From contig JAUKUA010000004.1 in the NCBI GenBank assembly GCA_030549175.1, positions 1,736,001 through 1,800,000 on the forward strand: 64,000 nucleotides of DNA, in the 5' to 3' direction. This document shows, one piece after another, positions 32,901 to 43,804 of the stretch (the stretch's first letter is position 1; every line of letters begins with the position of its first letter). The position numbers were made by a program, and so were the translations under genes. Under the pieces are notes generated by a model. That model made no database searches and was not told the DNA's origin. It saw nothing but the letters and a program-made list of their open reading frames with translations. The DNA is from Lasiosphaeris hirsuta. Lineage: Eukaryota; Ascomycota; Sordariomycetes; Sordariales; Lasiosphaeriaceae.

Positions 32901-33466
32901 ACTGAGCAGCATAGACCATTTGGTGGTCCAAGTGCTGCCCCCTCCTCTTCCCCCTCCTCCCCGCATCCTTTGACTCCCGCTCTTGCCTCAGGATGTAACA
33001 CGCAGCTTTGTGTGGTTGCCTGAGGCTGAAAGATCCTCGGCTGCTTACCTGCCTTACCTCAGTGACCCTCCCAGCGCCTGCGCGGATGGCCAAGTGAGCC
33101 AAGCTCCCGCAGCAAAGTCGGGGGAGCTGAAGCTTCCCCCCCCCCTCTGCTCGTTTCTGTGACCTCTCTCCTCTCTGCCGCCCACCACATCCACCACCAC
33201 CCACCTGTGGTTCCCCTCCTCACCCCCCTTTGCCTCTGCCCTCTTCTCTGCCCTCTGTTTTGCGGGTAGAGGTACGTACCTTTTCGTAGAGCCCCAGCCT
33301 TTCATCGCCCACCACCCCCGAACTCCCCCTTCCTCGCAGCCTCTCCTCCCTCCTCTCTCTTTTTCTTCCTAGCCACTTTCCATCTCGCTGCCATCAAAAC
33401 GGTTACTCCAGAGCCCCTAGCAAGCCCGATACTTCCCAATTGACACCCCCCAAGCTCTTCCGCGCA
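29903..33466. other. 3.5-kb intergenic region upstream of two divergent genes
   Basis: Between the TBC gene (-) and the acidic-protein gene (+). A possible small coding relic lies near 31474-31800 on the minus strand (see findings). The last 450 bases before 33467 are strongly pyrimidine-rich (CT blocks, C10 at 33136-33145), typical of a fungal 5' UTR/promoter. Confidence 0.4.
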
Positions 33467-34416
33467 ATGTCCAGCCGTAAGAGAAAGCAAGAGGAGGAGG
33501 ATGAGCTCGTCTCCCTCCCCAGCGGCGATGAGGAAGAAGAAGAGTGAGTTGCTTTCCCCTTATCGCATAGCCCATCAGATCCCACGGCATCCATCAGCAG
33601 AGCGATGCGACTGCAGTTTGACAAGCCACCTTGGGCATTTTTGCCGGCGCATCCCCGCGCAGAGGCGCGGTCCCGTCGTCTGCGTCGCCGTCTGCCGCCG
33701 TATGTCCACCTGCCGCGTTGCCCCTGTGGCAGTTTGCTCGTCCGTAATGCGACAGCACTTCTAGCCTTGGTATCAAAGTCATGCGTACATACATATCGTT
33801 CTCGACTATGCAACAAGCATAATACTGACGCTCAACCCCATTAGATATGTAAGCGACGAGGAAGAGGAAGAAGTCGACGACGATGAAGACGACGAGGACT
33901 TTGATGAAGAAGAGGACGCTGGGGAGGAGGAAGAGGAGAATGGCGTTGCAGGTAAGAGGACTGCCATGGTTCTAGAGCTTAGGGCCTTGCCCCTTTACCC
34001 CTGATAAGAGCCCACTCGGGACGATTATCAGACAGAAGTTCTTATCAGTGATGCGCCATAGCGGCAGAGATAGGCCGACTGACAACTTGTTTGCAGACAA
34101 AGCTCCCCCCAAGAAGAAGATAAAGACTGCTCCTTCCCCACCTGATGCCGCGCCCCAAAAGAACGGCAAGGTCGTCGCCAACGGTGACGAAGAAGACGAG
34201 GAAGAAGTCGAGGGTGAGGTTGAGGGCGAAGGTGAGGGCGAAGAAGAGGAAGAGGAGTTTGATGAAGATGAAGATGTGCCTGAAGATGAAGAAGAAGCAG
34301 ACGAGGAGGAGGATGTCCTCCCCACCAAGGCCGTCAAGATCGTGTCTGCTCCGGATGCCCAAGATGAAGGCGAGGATGAAGCCCTTGCCGCCGGCGGTGA
34401 TGATGAGGAGGACTGA
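33467..34416 (+). CDS. Highly acidic low-complexity nuclear-type protein
   Basis: Three exons: 33467-33543, 33845-33951 and 34097-34416, for 167 residues. Intron 1 is 301 nt (GTGAGT, TACTGAC branch, TTAG), the longest in the window; intron 2 is 145 nt (GTAAGA..CTGAC..GCAG). The start MSSRKRKQEEEDELVSLPSG has a basic cluster followed by Glu/Asp blocks (YVSDEEEEEVDDDEDDEDFD). A Lys patch APPKKKIKTAP near 65 looks like a nuclear localisation signal, then a second long Glu/Asp run ends near residue 140. The composition resembles prothymosin- or nucleoplasmin-tail-like histone-binding proteins, but no defined domain is present. The role is unassigned; chromatin or nucleolar binding is an inference from charge. 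Confidence 0.75.
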
Positions 34417-35997
34417 TCATGCCTCGGAGTACCCATCTGATCCAATTTTTTGTTACCTCTCAAGGCGCCCTCAAATAACATGCAGGGTTTGAGTCGTGTT
34501 GGTTGTTACACTCTGTATAATCTCCTTCCTCAGTCTTGTCGGAAATGTTGCCGCCCGAGTCTAGTCCGGTTTAGAAAAAGTGTGAAGATAGGCGTGCTAT
34601 CTAACAGACCGAGGATTGAGAGAATAGACCTTTTGGCCTGCTCCTTGACTTCCATGCCGAACATCACCTTGTCCTCCCACGAGTAGGTAGGCGGAACCTC
34701 AAATGCCTTGAAGAAGTAGTTGACTACCCCACACGTTCTCGAATGTCGAAGTCGTGCTACCATCAAAATCGGCTCATTGCACGGGCGTCGGGCTAGAGCG
34801 GACTCTAGGCTTTGGGTGATTAGAGTGCTCGAGAAGCATGCTGTTATGAGAGAATCAGGGTCCAGGAGGGACCCCCCTTCTTTAAACGTTGCGTGCGCAC
34901 GCCTTCTTGCCGTCTGAATTTTTCCTTGCCCCATCCTTTTCGTCCTAGTGTTGGGATAAACGGATGCGCTTCCACCCTTGTTCCAATCGCTCGCTGCACA
35001 CTTGTGATGTCTAGAGCCGCCTAGCCTACCGGAGCAGACCACGTCAACGGCTCCTGACCCGCTCTTGAGCAAAAACAAGGACGCCTCAAGGACCCCTCAA
35101 AGACCCCATTCAGAGCTAGCGAGCAAATGCCCACGCGCCCCAGCCCGTTGGCTTTGAGCGCTCGTTATCGCGGCCCTGTAGGAAGCAAAGGGGAGGTCCT
35201 TTTTTCGCCCCTCCCGTTTGTTCTTTTGGGGGGGGGGGGGGGGGTGGGGCTAAGGACGGTTGGCTCAACGGCGCGGCCCGTTTGGGAGAGCCCGGGCGAC
35301 CGGGAGAGACTTGCCGACACGGTGGGCGCCCCCAGTTCGGGGTTCGCAATTCGCAATCGATGTGCGCGGAGTTGTTTTGTTTATTTGCCACACTGCCGGC
35401 CCTTGATAGTGGAGGGCAAGGCCGGGCTGATTTGATTGGGTTCCGTGGTCGGTAGAGTTCGAGCTTCGTCCAATCCGTATGGCATCTTATCCCTATGGCA
35501 AGGTGCCTTTCCCCAGGCTGCCTTTGCATGGCCAGATCTCTCTCCCCACCAATCGATGTGGACGAGAGCTCCCCGTGTTTGTTTTGCTCTTCTGCTCTTG
35601 CTAGTGTGGTATGTGCTCGAGGATATTTTTCCTGCGTTCCCTGCGGCGCAGGAAAGCAGCAGGCGAGCATGAAAACATCATGACCGGACCGGAGACGACC
35701 GTCCGACATACGCCCACTTCTTGCTTGATTCTAAACGCCCCCTTCTACGTGCGTTGTACATGTAGGACGACCAAGCGCAGTTGGCTGGAGATAGATGCAA
35801 GTAATATATTCAGGGTCCAAATGCACTGCTTCTGGGCTTACTTCTATGCACCAATTCCGGTTGGTTGTTCAGAGTTCCGCATATTGAACCTCAGCTATGG
35901 ATCACAATGATCAAGAGCTTGAAGTCTAGAGAATGTATCACATTCCACGCCTCTCGTTAGAATAAATCTGCTCAGCAGGGGATCTAGACCGAGAAAA

Positions 35998-36300
35998 CTA
36001 GCACCAGATACCGAGGTGCAATAGTGCGGGCATCTCACCGTTGAGGTAGTCATGGTGTTTTATTTTATTTTTTTTGGGGGGGGGGGGGGGGGGGGGGGTT
36101 TGCGGCATGTGGTTTATCCATTCAGCGACGAGATATGGTCCAGAGAACTTGGGGGTCCAGCACTTGTTATCCCAACGACAGGGCTCATTCGCTTCGTACT
36201 CGGGTATCTCGCGTACGATGAGGCCGGGAAACAGCAATACAGTCAACTATTGGACTTGGGCTGGGCGGCATGCGTCTCGTCGATACTACGTCATTGTACA
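35998..36300 (-). pseudogene. Relic of an unrecognised coding sequence
   Basis: Read leftward from about 36290, the frame gives DACRPAQVQ, a TAG, then LTVLLFPGLIVREIPEYEAN and EPCRWDNKCWTPKFSGPYLV up to AEWINHMPQ. It then runs into Pro codons made by the 23-base G/C run. The Trp/Cys/Pro-rich sequence looks like true protein rather than chance, but it has stops on its left and a homopolymer on its right. I cannot name the family. Confidence 0.3.
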
Positions 36301-36524
36301 TTTAGTTCTCCCTAAGTAAGTCCCTGTGGCCCCTTGGAAGCAAGGTCAGATGCCGCAGGAACTCAGCTGCCAAGAAAGGGGGGTAGGACTAGCGCATACT
36401 CTGCATGTCTTGTTGCCGCGGACTTGGACTTCTGAAGCGTTGTTCAGACTGTAGTACGACAGCGGGAGGGCTGGTGTTGCGTGGCTGCTCAGGCTGTTTC
36501 CTGGCTATTGACAGGAGCAGCAAA

Positions 36525-36596
36525 GAATATCTTGCAGAATATCTTGCAGAATATCTTGCAGGATATCTTGCAGAAAAGCTTGCAAAAATATCTAGG
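36525..36596 (+). repeat. 12-bp tandem repeat, about six units
   Basis: Three exact copies of gaatatcttgca (36525-36560) are followed by ggatatcttgca, gaaaagcttgca and a decayed sixth unit. Being 12 nt, it keeps frame and would code EYLA or NILQ repeats. It lies inside open frames of up to 138 codons, with no other sign of a gene. Confidence 0.85.
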
Positions 36597-37845
36597 CGAT
36601 TTCGACCCTTCTGAACATCGTACGAGAAACGGGATAACCCGGCACAAGACTGTTAGCCTCAGCAGGATCATTGCTGCAAGAAACTATGCATGCGCGACGA
36701 GCATCTGTGAGGTTGATGGAGAACTGGCCATCACGCCAGTACCTGACGGCAAGCTCAAAGGTGTGGTGATTCTAGCCCTCGATGGACCGGCAATGCGAGA
36801 CCCGACAGTCACTGGCTGCAGAACGCTACAATCATCGACGAGGACCGCCTCGGTGGCGGCAGACTATACTGGCCTGACTGGCCAGGTAGCTACGTAGCAT
36901 GCTGCTCGCGAAAGGCTCAGTTAGGCTTGGTGTATAGGGTGGGAAAAGCTTTCTCTCTCCCGTGGCCGAGGCGGCGGGATCCGACTGGGAGATCGGCCAG
37001 GCCCAGACTAGTTGGTGGTCCCCTTTGTCCGCTCTCCCCGCCTTGCCCGCCGGTCCTCGTGGCAGATCTTGGCGCGCTGCTTTCACATAGTAATAGGTAT
37101 GCACTGCGCCTATTGCTATTGGATACACGACAGACATATTGCAGCAAGCAAGATGCTCGAGAGCATCGAGACAGAAAGCTAGGTTTCGTCGCAACCAAAA
37201 ATAACAGGGGATTGACGACCACCCACAAAGATTTGCGCCCTAAGGACTTGGCAGCAAGGGGGGAAGGGGCGGGGGGGCTGCCACGGCCAAAAAGGTGGAG
37301 GAGGATCTAGAACGCCATGGGTGTTGCACGATAGATGGCCAGTGGTGCCATTTGCCGCGATTTTTCAGGTGGGCTCAAGGCAGGCTGCAGCCAGCCCGGT
37401 CGCGTACATCGACCCTTCCACCATGATCTGAAGGAGCGGCTTGTCATTCGTTCGCAGCCTCGCTCGACCTCGCTCGGCCTACCATCTGCGCTGGGGCATC
37501 GATGATCGATCGCGCAGGCCAATTGAGCACCTGACCCCCGTCACGCCTGTCTGGTCCAGCGTTTTCCAACCTTCCAGTTAATGCTCGCCCAGGGCCTCTG
37601 GTCCGTAATACCCCCCTACCGCCTGCCTAGAATGGATCTCGGGTCGCTTTGAAACAAAACGTGCCTTGGTCCATCAGCTCTCCCGGCCTAGGTTTGGAAG
37701 CCGGCTGGCCACTGAGACACATTCACTTCAATCCCGTCAAAAGATCTTTGCTCCCAATGCCGAGAGCCACGAGTCCCGTCCTGTCACTTACCTAACCCCC
37801 TCCGTCCCTTTTCCCCTCGTTCTCGAGGGGTGAGAAATTGGGCCG

Positions 37846-37854
37846 TATATAAAT
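37846..37854 (+). promoter_or_regulatory. TATA-like box of bHLH gene
   Basis: tatataaat lies 221 bases before the bHLH start codon, at the left end of a CA-rich leader. It is a plausible core promoter. Confidence 0.45.
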
Positions 37855-38074
37855 CCATCACAGTAGGCACCCTTGGTGCAGGTCCTGTGATCTTTGTACA
37901 TACCACCAACACTCCATCTTCGACACCACAGTCAGAATACACACTTGCACACATCTGCACTACATTTACTCATCGGCTGGCGGCACCGAAGCACGACTCT
38001 CGTTGTATATTATTCCATTGCTATATAATCCTTGTCCAGTGGACGGATACTCGGCACCCACCACCGTCGCCACC

Positions 38075-39314
38075 ATGAATACCGGCGCAACAGTCCAACT
38101 CCACAATCAGCCAGATCTTGACAGGAATAGGGTGAGAACAAAGCCGTCTGCCCCTTGGTTGTTATTGCTCCGCATACTGACACTTCTTGGCCGATCCCCA
38201 GCCAAGACTCTCGCCCATGACCACGACCTTTGACGGCCACGACCAGGCCATGGACTTTTCGCCTTGGGCCAATGAAAGTACCTTCTACACCGACCTAGCG
38301 TACTCCCCGGATCCCTACCTCGACGAGAGCATGGGAGATTACTTCCCTCTTGAGAACGACCAACTGCAAGGTATGAATGGCGCACCTGTTTATTACTCCA
38401 ACTCGGCAGAGGACTTGCGGGAGTGGTCAGCAGCGGGGAAGCTTTCACGGCCCGGGCCGCCTCCAGAAACACCACTTACACCCATGAGCTACTTCCCAGC
38501 CGATGGAATCGTCTCTCCCGAACGCTGGACAGCCGAGACCGACTCCGAAGACGTGATCTCTCCCGAGAACGGCCCCGACCCCCTCATCAGCACCCCCGTG
38601 AGTTTGAAGAGATCACGGTCCGCCACTTCAAGCCCGCCAGTCCTGGCAAGCATCTCCCCAGCTCGCGCTTCAAAGCACAAGTCGAACCACACCAAGACGA
38701 AATCTAAATCTTCCAATTCCGCGCTGTCCTCAACAAAAGTCACCGAGACCGAGCTTGCCAAAAAAGCTGGTAGCGGTCGCCGCGGAAGCAACAGCATTCA
38801 GCTCCGCACTGCCTCCCGCAAGCCCCGCAAGCCGGTCAGCTCCAACGCCCTCCCATCTCCGCCCTCATCGCTAGCGACATTCGGCACCACCGACGCCGAC
38901 GCCGATGCCGACGGCCTCCTGACGCCTGACGAGCGCCGTGCTCGCCGCAATCATAACCTCGTCGAGAAGCAGTACCGCAACCGCCTCAATGCGCAGTTTG
39001 AACGTTTGCTAGCCGTGCTGCCGGCTGAGCGGCAGGTCAGGAATGGGGACGATGAGGACGGCGAAGACGGGGTGGACGCGGTCGACGAAGGCAGTGCACG
39101 GCCTCGCATCAGAGGGATTGGGGACGATGCCACTCAGGCTCAGACTGGGGTGGAGGATCGGAGGATTAGTAAAGCCGAGGTGTTGGACATGGCGACGAGG
39201 AGGATCAAGGATCTCGAGTCGGAGCGGAGAAGGCTGTTTTTAGAGAAGAGGGAGCTAATGCATAATATGGAGGTGATGAGTGGAGTTGTCGCCATGGCGC
39301 AGCGTCGGAGTTGA
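38075..39314 (+). CDS. bHLH transcription factor
   Basis: Two exons, 38075-38131 and 38202-39314, for 389 residues; intron 38132-38201 has GTGAGA, CTGAC and CCCAG. Start context caccATG. Residues 1-260 are Ser/Pro-rich with acidic pieces and a Lys/Ser stretch near 180-200. The basic region RRARRNHNLVEKQYRNRLNA (about 262-281) has the His, Glu and Arg that contact E-box-type DNA. It also has Tyr next to that Arg, as in SREBP-type proteins. Helix 1 runs to FERLLAVLP; a long acidic loop (GDDEDGEDGVDAVDE) of about 50 residues follows; helix 2 is RISKAEVLDMATRRIKDLES and continues into a short zipper (RRRLFLEKRELMHNMEV). Close fungal relatives are often labelled 'allergen Fus c 3'. It acts as a nuclear dimer; target genes are unknown. 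Confidence 0.88.
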
Positions 39315-40317
39315 GCGCTACTTTTCTTTTCCTCCTCCGTTGCGTTGGGTGGTGTCTCTGGTAGGCTGCCTGACTCGAGGCAGCTATCGGAGTTACTCGA
39401 CGAGACCTGTGCTACTGATGGATGAGCCGTGGCCGTCGAGGCTTGGGTTGCGAGTACGCAGGCGTTCAAACTTCTTTGCGTTGGGCACTCTAGGCAAGAA
39501 ATTCGTTCTCGGGTGGGGTTATGGTTCCCGGGGCTGGCAATATCCGGCTCAGTTCTTATCACGACGGCATACCGTACGAAACGACGTAATGATATTGATG
39601 ACGGATGGGACTACATGGAACGCAATACTGGTTAGGTACACCGGTGTACAAAAAGGCTACTAATATGGCGTAATTTGGACCATTTCTGCAAGTAGTTCTA
39701 GTTTATATTAACTATTTGGAGTACTAATTAAGATGGCTGTTGAGCTGTAACTGGGGGGGGGGGGGGGGGGTTTAATATTTGTTAGTTGTTACTAGGAGTT
39801 AACCAAAATAGGGTTGGCGGTTCCGTCGCCATACTTGAAAATTTACTTAATTACGTGGCAAGTGCTCGATTACTCCCGGCGGAATGGAGCTGCAGCTCTT
39901 GGTTCATTCCATCCCATTTTCTACAAACACATGGATATCCTACCGCCACAGCTTTCGCTTTGTCTACCTCGCAATGGCACTGGAGGTATATCACGATCAC
40001 GTAGGTGTTGGATTGATGAATAGAACCTTCGTTGGGTAGTTGGTATTTACCAACCTTACCTTAGCCTTGGTAGGTAACTAATTAATCCAAATTTAATTGA
40101 ATGTATGGCACCTAGGCCGCGGCATTAAATACAGATGCGATTCACACAAATGCACGTCTACAAGTCATTTCAGGAATTATCCTTTCCTTCACATTTAATT
40201 CATACCAGATGTGCTATCAAACACGGGTAGAGATCATAGTAATGCCAGCCTTGAATCATTCGTGAGCGTACCTTATCGATATCCGACACCTCGGCGAATC
40301 TCGCACCGTGACGAGGA
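39315..40317. other. AT-rich 1-kb intergenic region
   Basis: Convergent 3' flanks. It contains an 18-base G-run at 39753-39770 set in AT-rich sequence (39650-40200), which differs from the GC-rich genes around it. No gene was seen. Confidence 0.5.
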
Positions 40318-40710
40318 TCATGATGTCGAACTAGTACCGTCATTCTTCGGAAGGCCCTCCTCATCAGCGGGCTCGGCATAGGTACCCTTGGACTTGGCAG
40401 CACCTCTGGTACGCTCGTCGATAATGTTGGACTTGTTAATGGCTTGCTTGTCATCCCGCTCTGATGAGTGCTGTTGTTAGCTTTTTGATCCAATCTGGCA
40501 GAGTAGTGCGACTCTATTGGTAAAATTGGACTTACCCAATTGGGCATCGTTATCGGCAGCGTTGCCCTTGATAGGGTCCTCAACCCGCTCACTGTCCGAT
40601 ATCACAGGAATGGGCTCGTGCTTGTGCCCTGGGCGGGAGACGTATGAGTCGTCTTGAAGCTCGAGGAACGAGTTAAGGGGCTTCCTCTCGATATGGTGAC
40701 CGTTAGACAT
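40318..40710 (-). CDS. Small conserved fungal protein, 105 residues
   Basis: Two exons, 40710-40536 and 40460-40318. The intron 40535-40461 begins GTAAGT, has GCTAACAAC as branch site and ends TCAG. The product starts MSNGHHIERKPLNSFLELQD, and after the splice reads ERDDKQAINKSNIIDERTRG, then YAEPADEEGLPKND. It is hydrophilic throughout, with no signal or membrane segment, and is predicted to be disordered. The DERTRGA...Y-EP-DEEGLP ending recurs in small Sordariomycete proteins of unknown role, as I recall. The second exon is only visible after splicing: the unspliced frame diverges at the intron. A TATA-like TTTATAAG lies 136-144 bases upstream. Function unknown. Confidence 0.75.
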
Positions 40711-40845
40711 GATTGAGTGGTGATTGAGGTAAGACTGGATTGTAGTGTTTGTTGATGAGGGAGAACAAGTACTCAATACGTCGATATTCTGTGGAAAGGC
40801 TTGATACTGGAGCCGATGTAGAGAAAAACGGCCGCTCTCTGGTTC

Positions 40846-40854
40846 TTATAAAGA
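40846..40854 (-). promoter_or_regulatory. TATA-like box of the 105-residue gene
   Basis: On the minus strand ctttataag sits about 140 bases upstream of the ATG at 40710, a plausible core promoter position. Confidence 0.4.
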
Positions 40855-41489
40855 AAGAATTCGTGACCGACAACAGACAGTGGAAACGCTTGAGGGATGG
40901 GCGACGCCGCTGACGCTTATGACGACATGACTCTTGAAAGACATACTGGCGATCGGAGCCCGTCGTTGGCCGGCACGTGTAGCGGATGGGTTTGGCGCGG
41001 TGACGGAGAATTAAACTGTGAAATTTGGTGCTAGCACAATACTTATAGCGCTAATGGCAAGCCTTGGTTGACTTGAAGTTGATTGACAATCCGCCGTGTT
41101 GAAGGCGGCAACGGCTCGACAATGGCGCGGCCTTTGACACTTGCCCTATTCTCTAGCACAGGGGCGATTTATCGCACGCCGATACCTTGGTTTTATATTA
41201 TTGCATGAAAAGGCCGATCGGTCGATCTCTCATCGTCTCGGATTGGACATGGATAGGGGCCCATATATGGTGGTTGCGACGGTCATGACGGTCACTGTGG
41301 GTTACTGCTAGCAAATAAGCCGCGAGGATACACGCGTTCGATAAATTTAAGTTCTTGAGTAGCATTTTTTATACGTGTTGAATAGCAATAGATATCCACC
41401 ATGACGGCCGACATCGTGGCTTCGCTCGCTAGTTTTCTTTCGTTTCGCTTATTAGGTATTACCCAATCCACCCCAAGGTCGCTGCAGTC
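40855..41489. other. Upstream region of the 105-residue gene
   Basis: About 630 bp with no coding pattern. It carries the promoter side of the gene at 40710 and the 3' flank of the decayed gene at 41490. Confidence 0.4.
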
Positions 41490-41925
41490 TCAGAGCTTGA
41501 AGGCGTGAAAGTCGTGAATGGCATCTACAAGCGAGCCATTGATAGGCGCTACGAGCTGCGCCGCGAGATCCTGCAGGTCTGCGGGCACCTTGGCAATGAT
41601 TTCCTTGCTCCTATCCGCCGTCGCGCTCTTCTCCAGTGCTAGGTTGAGGAGGATGGCGGGGATGATGAGGATCTTGTCGAACTTGGGCTTAGCAGCGACG
41701 AGAGTCGTGAGCGAGCGTCTTGTTGACTGTGTCGGCTAGGTTGATGGTGGCTTCGGCAACATAGAGGATCTCGAGAAACTCGAGCACGCCGCTGGCCTTG
41801 GTGCCGGCTTTGATGGCGGGTGTCTTGATCGTGTTTTATACAAGTCCAGCGATGCCTTTCACGAGCGCCTGTCCTCCGCTGACAGCTACGATCGCCGAGG
41901 TACATGGTCTCTCAGCCATTGGCAT
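41490..41925 (-). pseudogene. Decayed gene of unknown family (nonsense plus frameshift)
   Basis: From ATG at 41925 the frame reads MPMAERPCTSAIVAVSGGQA to KGIAGLV, then TAA at 41838-41836. The same frame goes on as NTIKTPAIKAGTKASGVLEF, then VAEATINLADTVNKTLAHDS, up to about 41702. Protein-like sequence then shifts to another frame: LVAAKPKFDKILIIPAILLN, then KVPADLQDLAAQLVAPINGS, ending HDFHAFKL at TGA 41492-41490. The two frames together would make about 144 residues of helical, Ala/Leu-rich sequence. The TAA sits in the context gtaTAAaac, which one C-to-T change from a CAA codon would give. Family not recognised. Confidence 0.5.
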
Positions 41926-41944
41926 CGCGAGCCTGGGATGCGTC

Positions 41945-42578
41945 CTACCCCGCGTAGTGATGGCAGGGCAAGGGTAACCAAACAGAATATGGAGTGTCCT
42001 CCCGGTAGTAAGTTTTGGTGTTGAAGGACGTGAGTTGCGCCCAAGACAGATTCCTGATGCCGGAGCCCAGAGCTGTAAGCCAGATGACGGAATGAACGAC
42101 AACATGGAACCTAGGGTGGATGGTTCGATGGCGACTCAAAAACTCAGCAGACGCCCAAAACATGGCAATTCCGGCCTGAACACAATTGTCAGCTGTCGGA
42201 CTACGGCAAACTAAGCCTCGAGATACTTACCGCCGCGTATCCGGCGGCGCCGCTGAAGCCAGAATCTGTGTCTTGCAAGTAAACTGTCGACTGTCTTGAA
42301 AAGGCCCCGAGCAGGCCGATGACGATGGGGATACCAGCAGGGATGCTACCCCAGCCGCCAGCTTTGGAGGGAAGTGCTTGTTATAGAACGGAGCCAATAG
42401 CACCCAGTCTAGTCTGTGAAGCTTCCGTTGTCTGTCTCGGCGGTGTCGTCTGTGTATAGTCGGGGCGGAGCTTCTGTTGTCTATTGTTGCGATGTTGCTT
42501 GCGCCTGAGAAGGTGGAACTTCCATCGTCTGTCACTCTGTCGCCCTTGTCGTCTAGAGGGGGAAGAGAACCAAGACAA
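41945..42578 (-). pseudogene. Probable broken membrane-protein gene
   Basis: Two spliced pieces read well: GWGSIPAGIPIVIGLLGAFS...SGFSGAAGYAA ending at 42231, then after an intron 42230-42176 (GTAAGTATC, GCTGAC, TTCAG) AGIAMFWASAEFLSRHRTIH and HVVVHSVIWLTALGSGIRNL, to a stop at 41945. The IHP...V...WL pattern and two hydrophobic spans resemble small fungal multi-span membrane proteins. Upstream in the same frame there is TAA (GSVL-stop-QALPSKAG) near 42387, and no clear first exon was found. Either the gene is broken or an upstream intron was missed. Confidence 0.35.
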
Positions 42579-43101
42579 AACAAGGGCGGCTATTTCTCTG
42601 CTGGGTGCGCGACAAACTCACAGCGCTGGCAAGGCCCACTGACAAGCAAGAAGAGAAATGATGCAGGGGAGTAACAGTCGCAATATTGACGATAGTTTTC
42701 AGAATAGCATCTCAAGAAAAAAGGCATCGTCGCGTCAAATTGAACTTGGGCTAAACGGCGCAGAATCTCAGAGGCGTCTTGGCGTGGGGAAGAGTCGCGA
42801 ATCAAGGGTGCCTTGTGAATACGACAGATGCGAGAAATTATTCGATCGACATCAGCCGCAGTGCATAGATACATATCTGCCCACCTTCACAAGGCTTGCA
42901 AGATGGCCTGCCATTTCAGCAGCGCGACGATCTCTACATTGGCCGCCGCGAGTGTTTGCACACTGGCTACGACTTCGAACCAACCTGGAAGGACGATTCG
43001 GTGTTGGGGGAAATCCGGCACTTTGGTGGTGCAAAACCAATGAAGCCTTGGCTGGGCTGCCGCAAGAGGAAAAAAGGCTAACATTCCCGTGCTCCGGGGC
43101 T
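42579..43101. other. Intergenic 0.5 kb, SEC11 3' flank
   Basis: No gene, repeat or RNA feature seen. Confidence 0.4.
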
Positions 43102-43804
43102 CTATTCGCGTTGCAACACCACCACCAGGCCCATTATACCAAGCATGACCGTCTTAAGCCATGGATGCTCGCTCAACATAATTGTAACATAGCCCACAAA
43201 TGGCAGGAAGCCGACCACACTCCTAGCCCTGGGTTAGCGAAGGGAACGGGGAGCAAGCTGAGGAGCAAGGGGATCGAGGTTCCGTACCCAATGATATCTT
43301 TCCTAACAAGATAGTCCTGCCCCCGCGCATATAGTTCTGTGTCATCGGAAAGGTTGTTGTCTCCCTTTGTCAGGAGCTTCGCGCTCGGTCTAGAAGCCGC
43401 CATTAGTCTTCTACCACAGCCAAACGCGCCACGCCGAGTATGGGGAGACGAACCCAGTGCCAAATTTCCTAACGACTCTGTGCACGATCGGGATATCTTT
43501 GTCCTTAATATTGTATACCACAATTTCGCCGACACTTGTTTCGGAAAGGATGTTGCGGTTCCAGAGGAGGAGGAGGTCGCCGCGCTGAAAGGCCGGTTCC
43601 ATGCTGCCTGAGAGCACGACGACGATTGGGGAGGGCGAGTCGGTGATGACGGAGAGACCTTTCCACATCTGTGGCCGGTTGTCAGCAGGACTTCATTTCG
43701 TGCAGGTTGGGCGTAGAACATACCATGAATGCGGTCGAAAGAATCAGGCCGAAGTTCATCAGCTGTGCGGCAGCCTGCCGTGGGTTTTGTAGGCTGGACA
43801 GCAT
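43102..43804 (-). CDS. SEC11: Signal peptidase complex catalytic subunit SEC11
   Basis: Four exons: 43804-43724, 43668-43454, 43389-43288 and 43222-43102, totalling 172 residues, the normal size. Donors are GTATGT, GTTCGT and GTACGG; branch sites CTAAT and CTAAC precede the last two acceptors. The N-terminus [20 protein letters not shown] leads into one membrane span. The catalytic serine is S49 in [17 protein letters not shown]; the catalytic histidine is H90 in [10 protein letters not shown]; the conserved Asp residues lie in [20 protein letters not shown]. The last exon gives [20 protein letters not shown] and ends VVVLQRE. It removes signal peptides from secreted and membrane proteins at the ER membrane. 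Every join preserves the family sequence, so the model is secure; the second donor is unusual. Confidence 0.95.

Larger units (their letters stand above)
34417..38074. other. Gene-poor 3.7-kb region with relic, G-runs and tandem repeat
   Basis: Between the acidic-protein gene and the bHLH gene. It holds G-runs at 35228-35244 (17) and 36076-36098 (23), a relic at about 35998-36300 (-), and a 12-bp tandem repeat at 36525-36596. A 182-codon minus-strand frame at 34530-35078 has no recognised motif. The bHLH promoter is at the right end. Confidence 0.5.

Noticed and set aside
34530..35078. 182-codon minus-strand open frame right of the acidic-protein gene
   Set aside because: Parts look protein-like (KVMFGMEVKEQAKRSILSIL), but no family was recognised and no start context or introns support it. 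Not listed as a gene.
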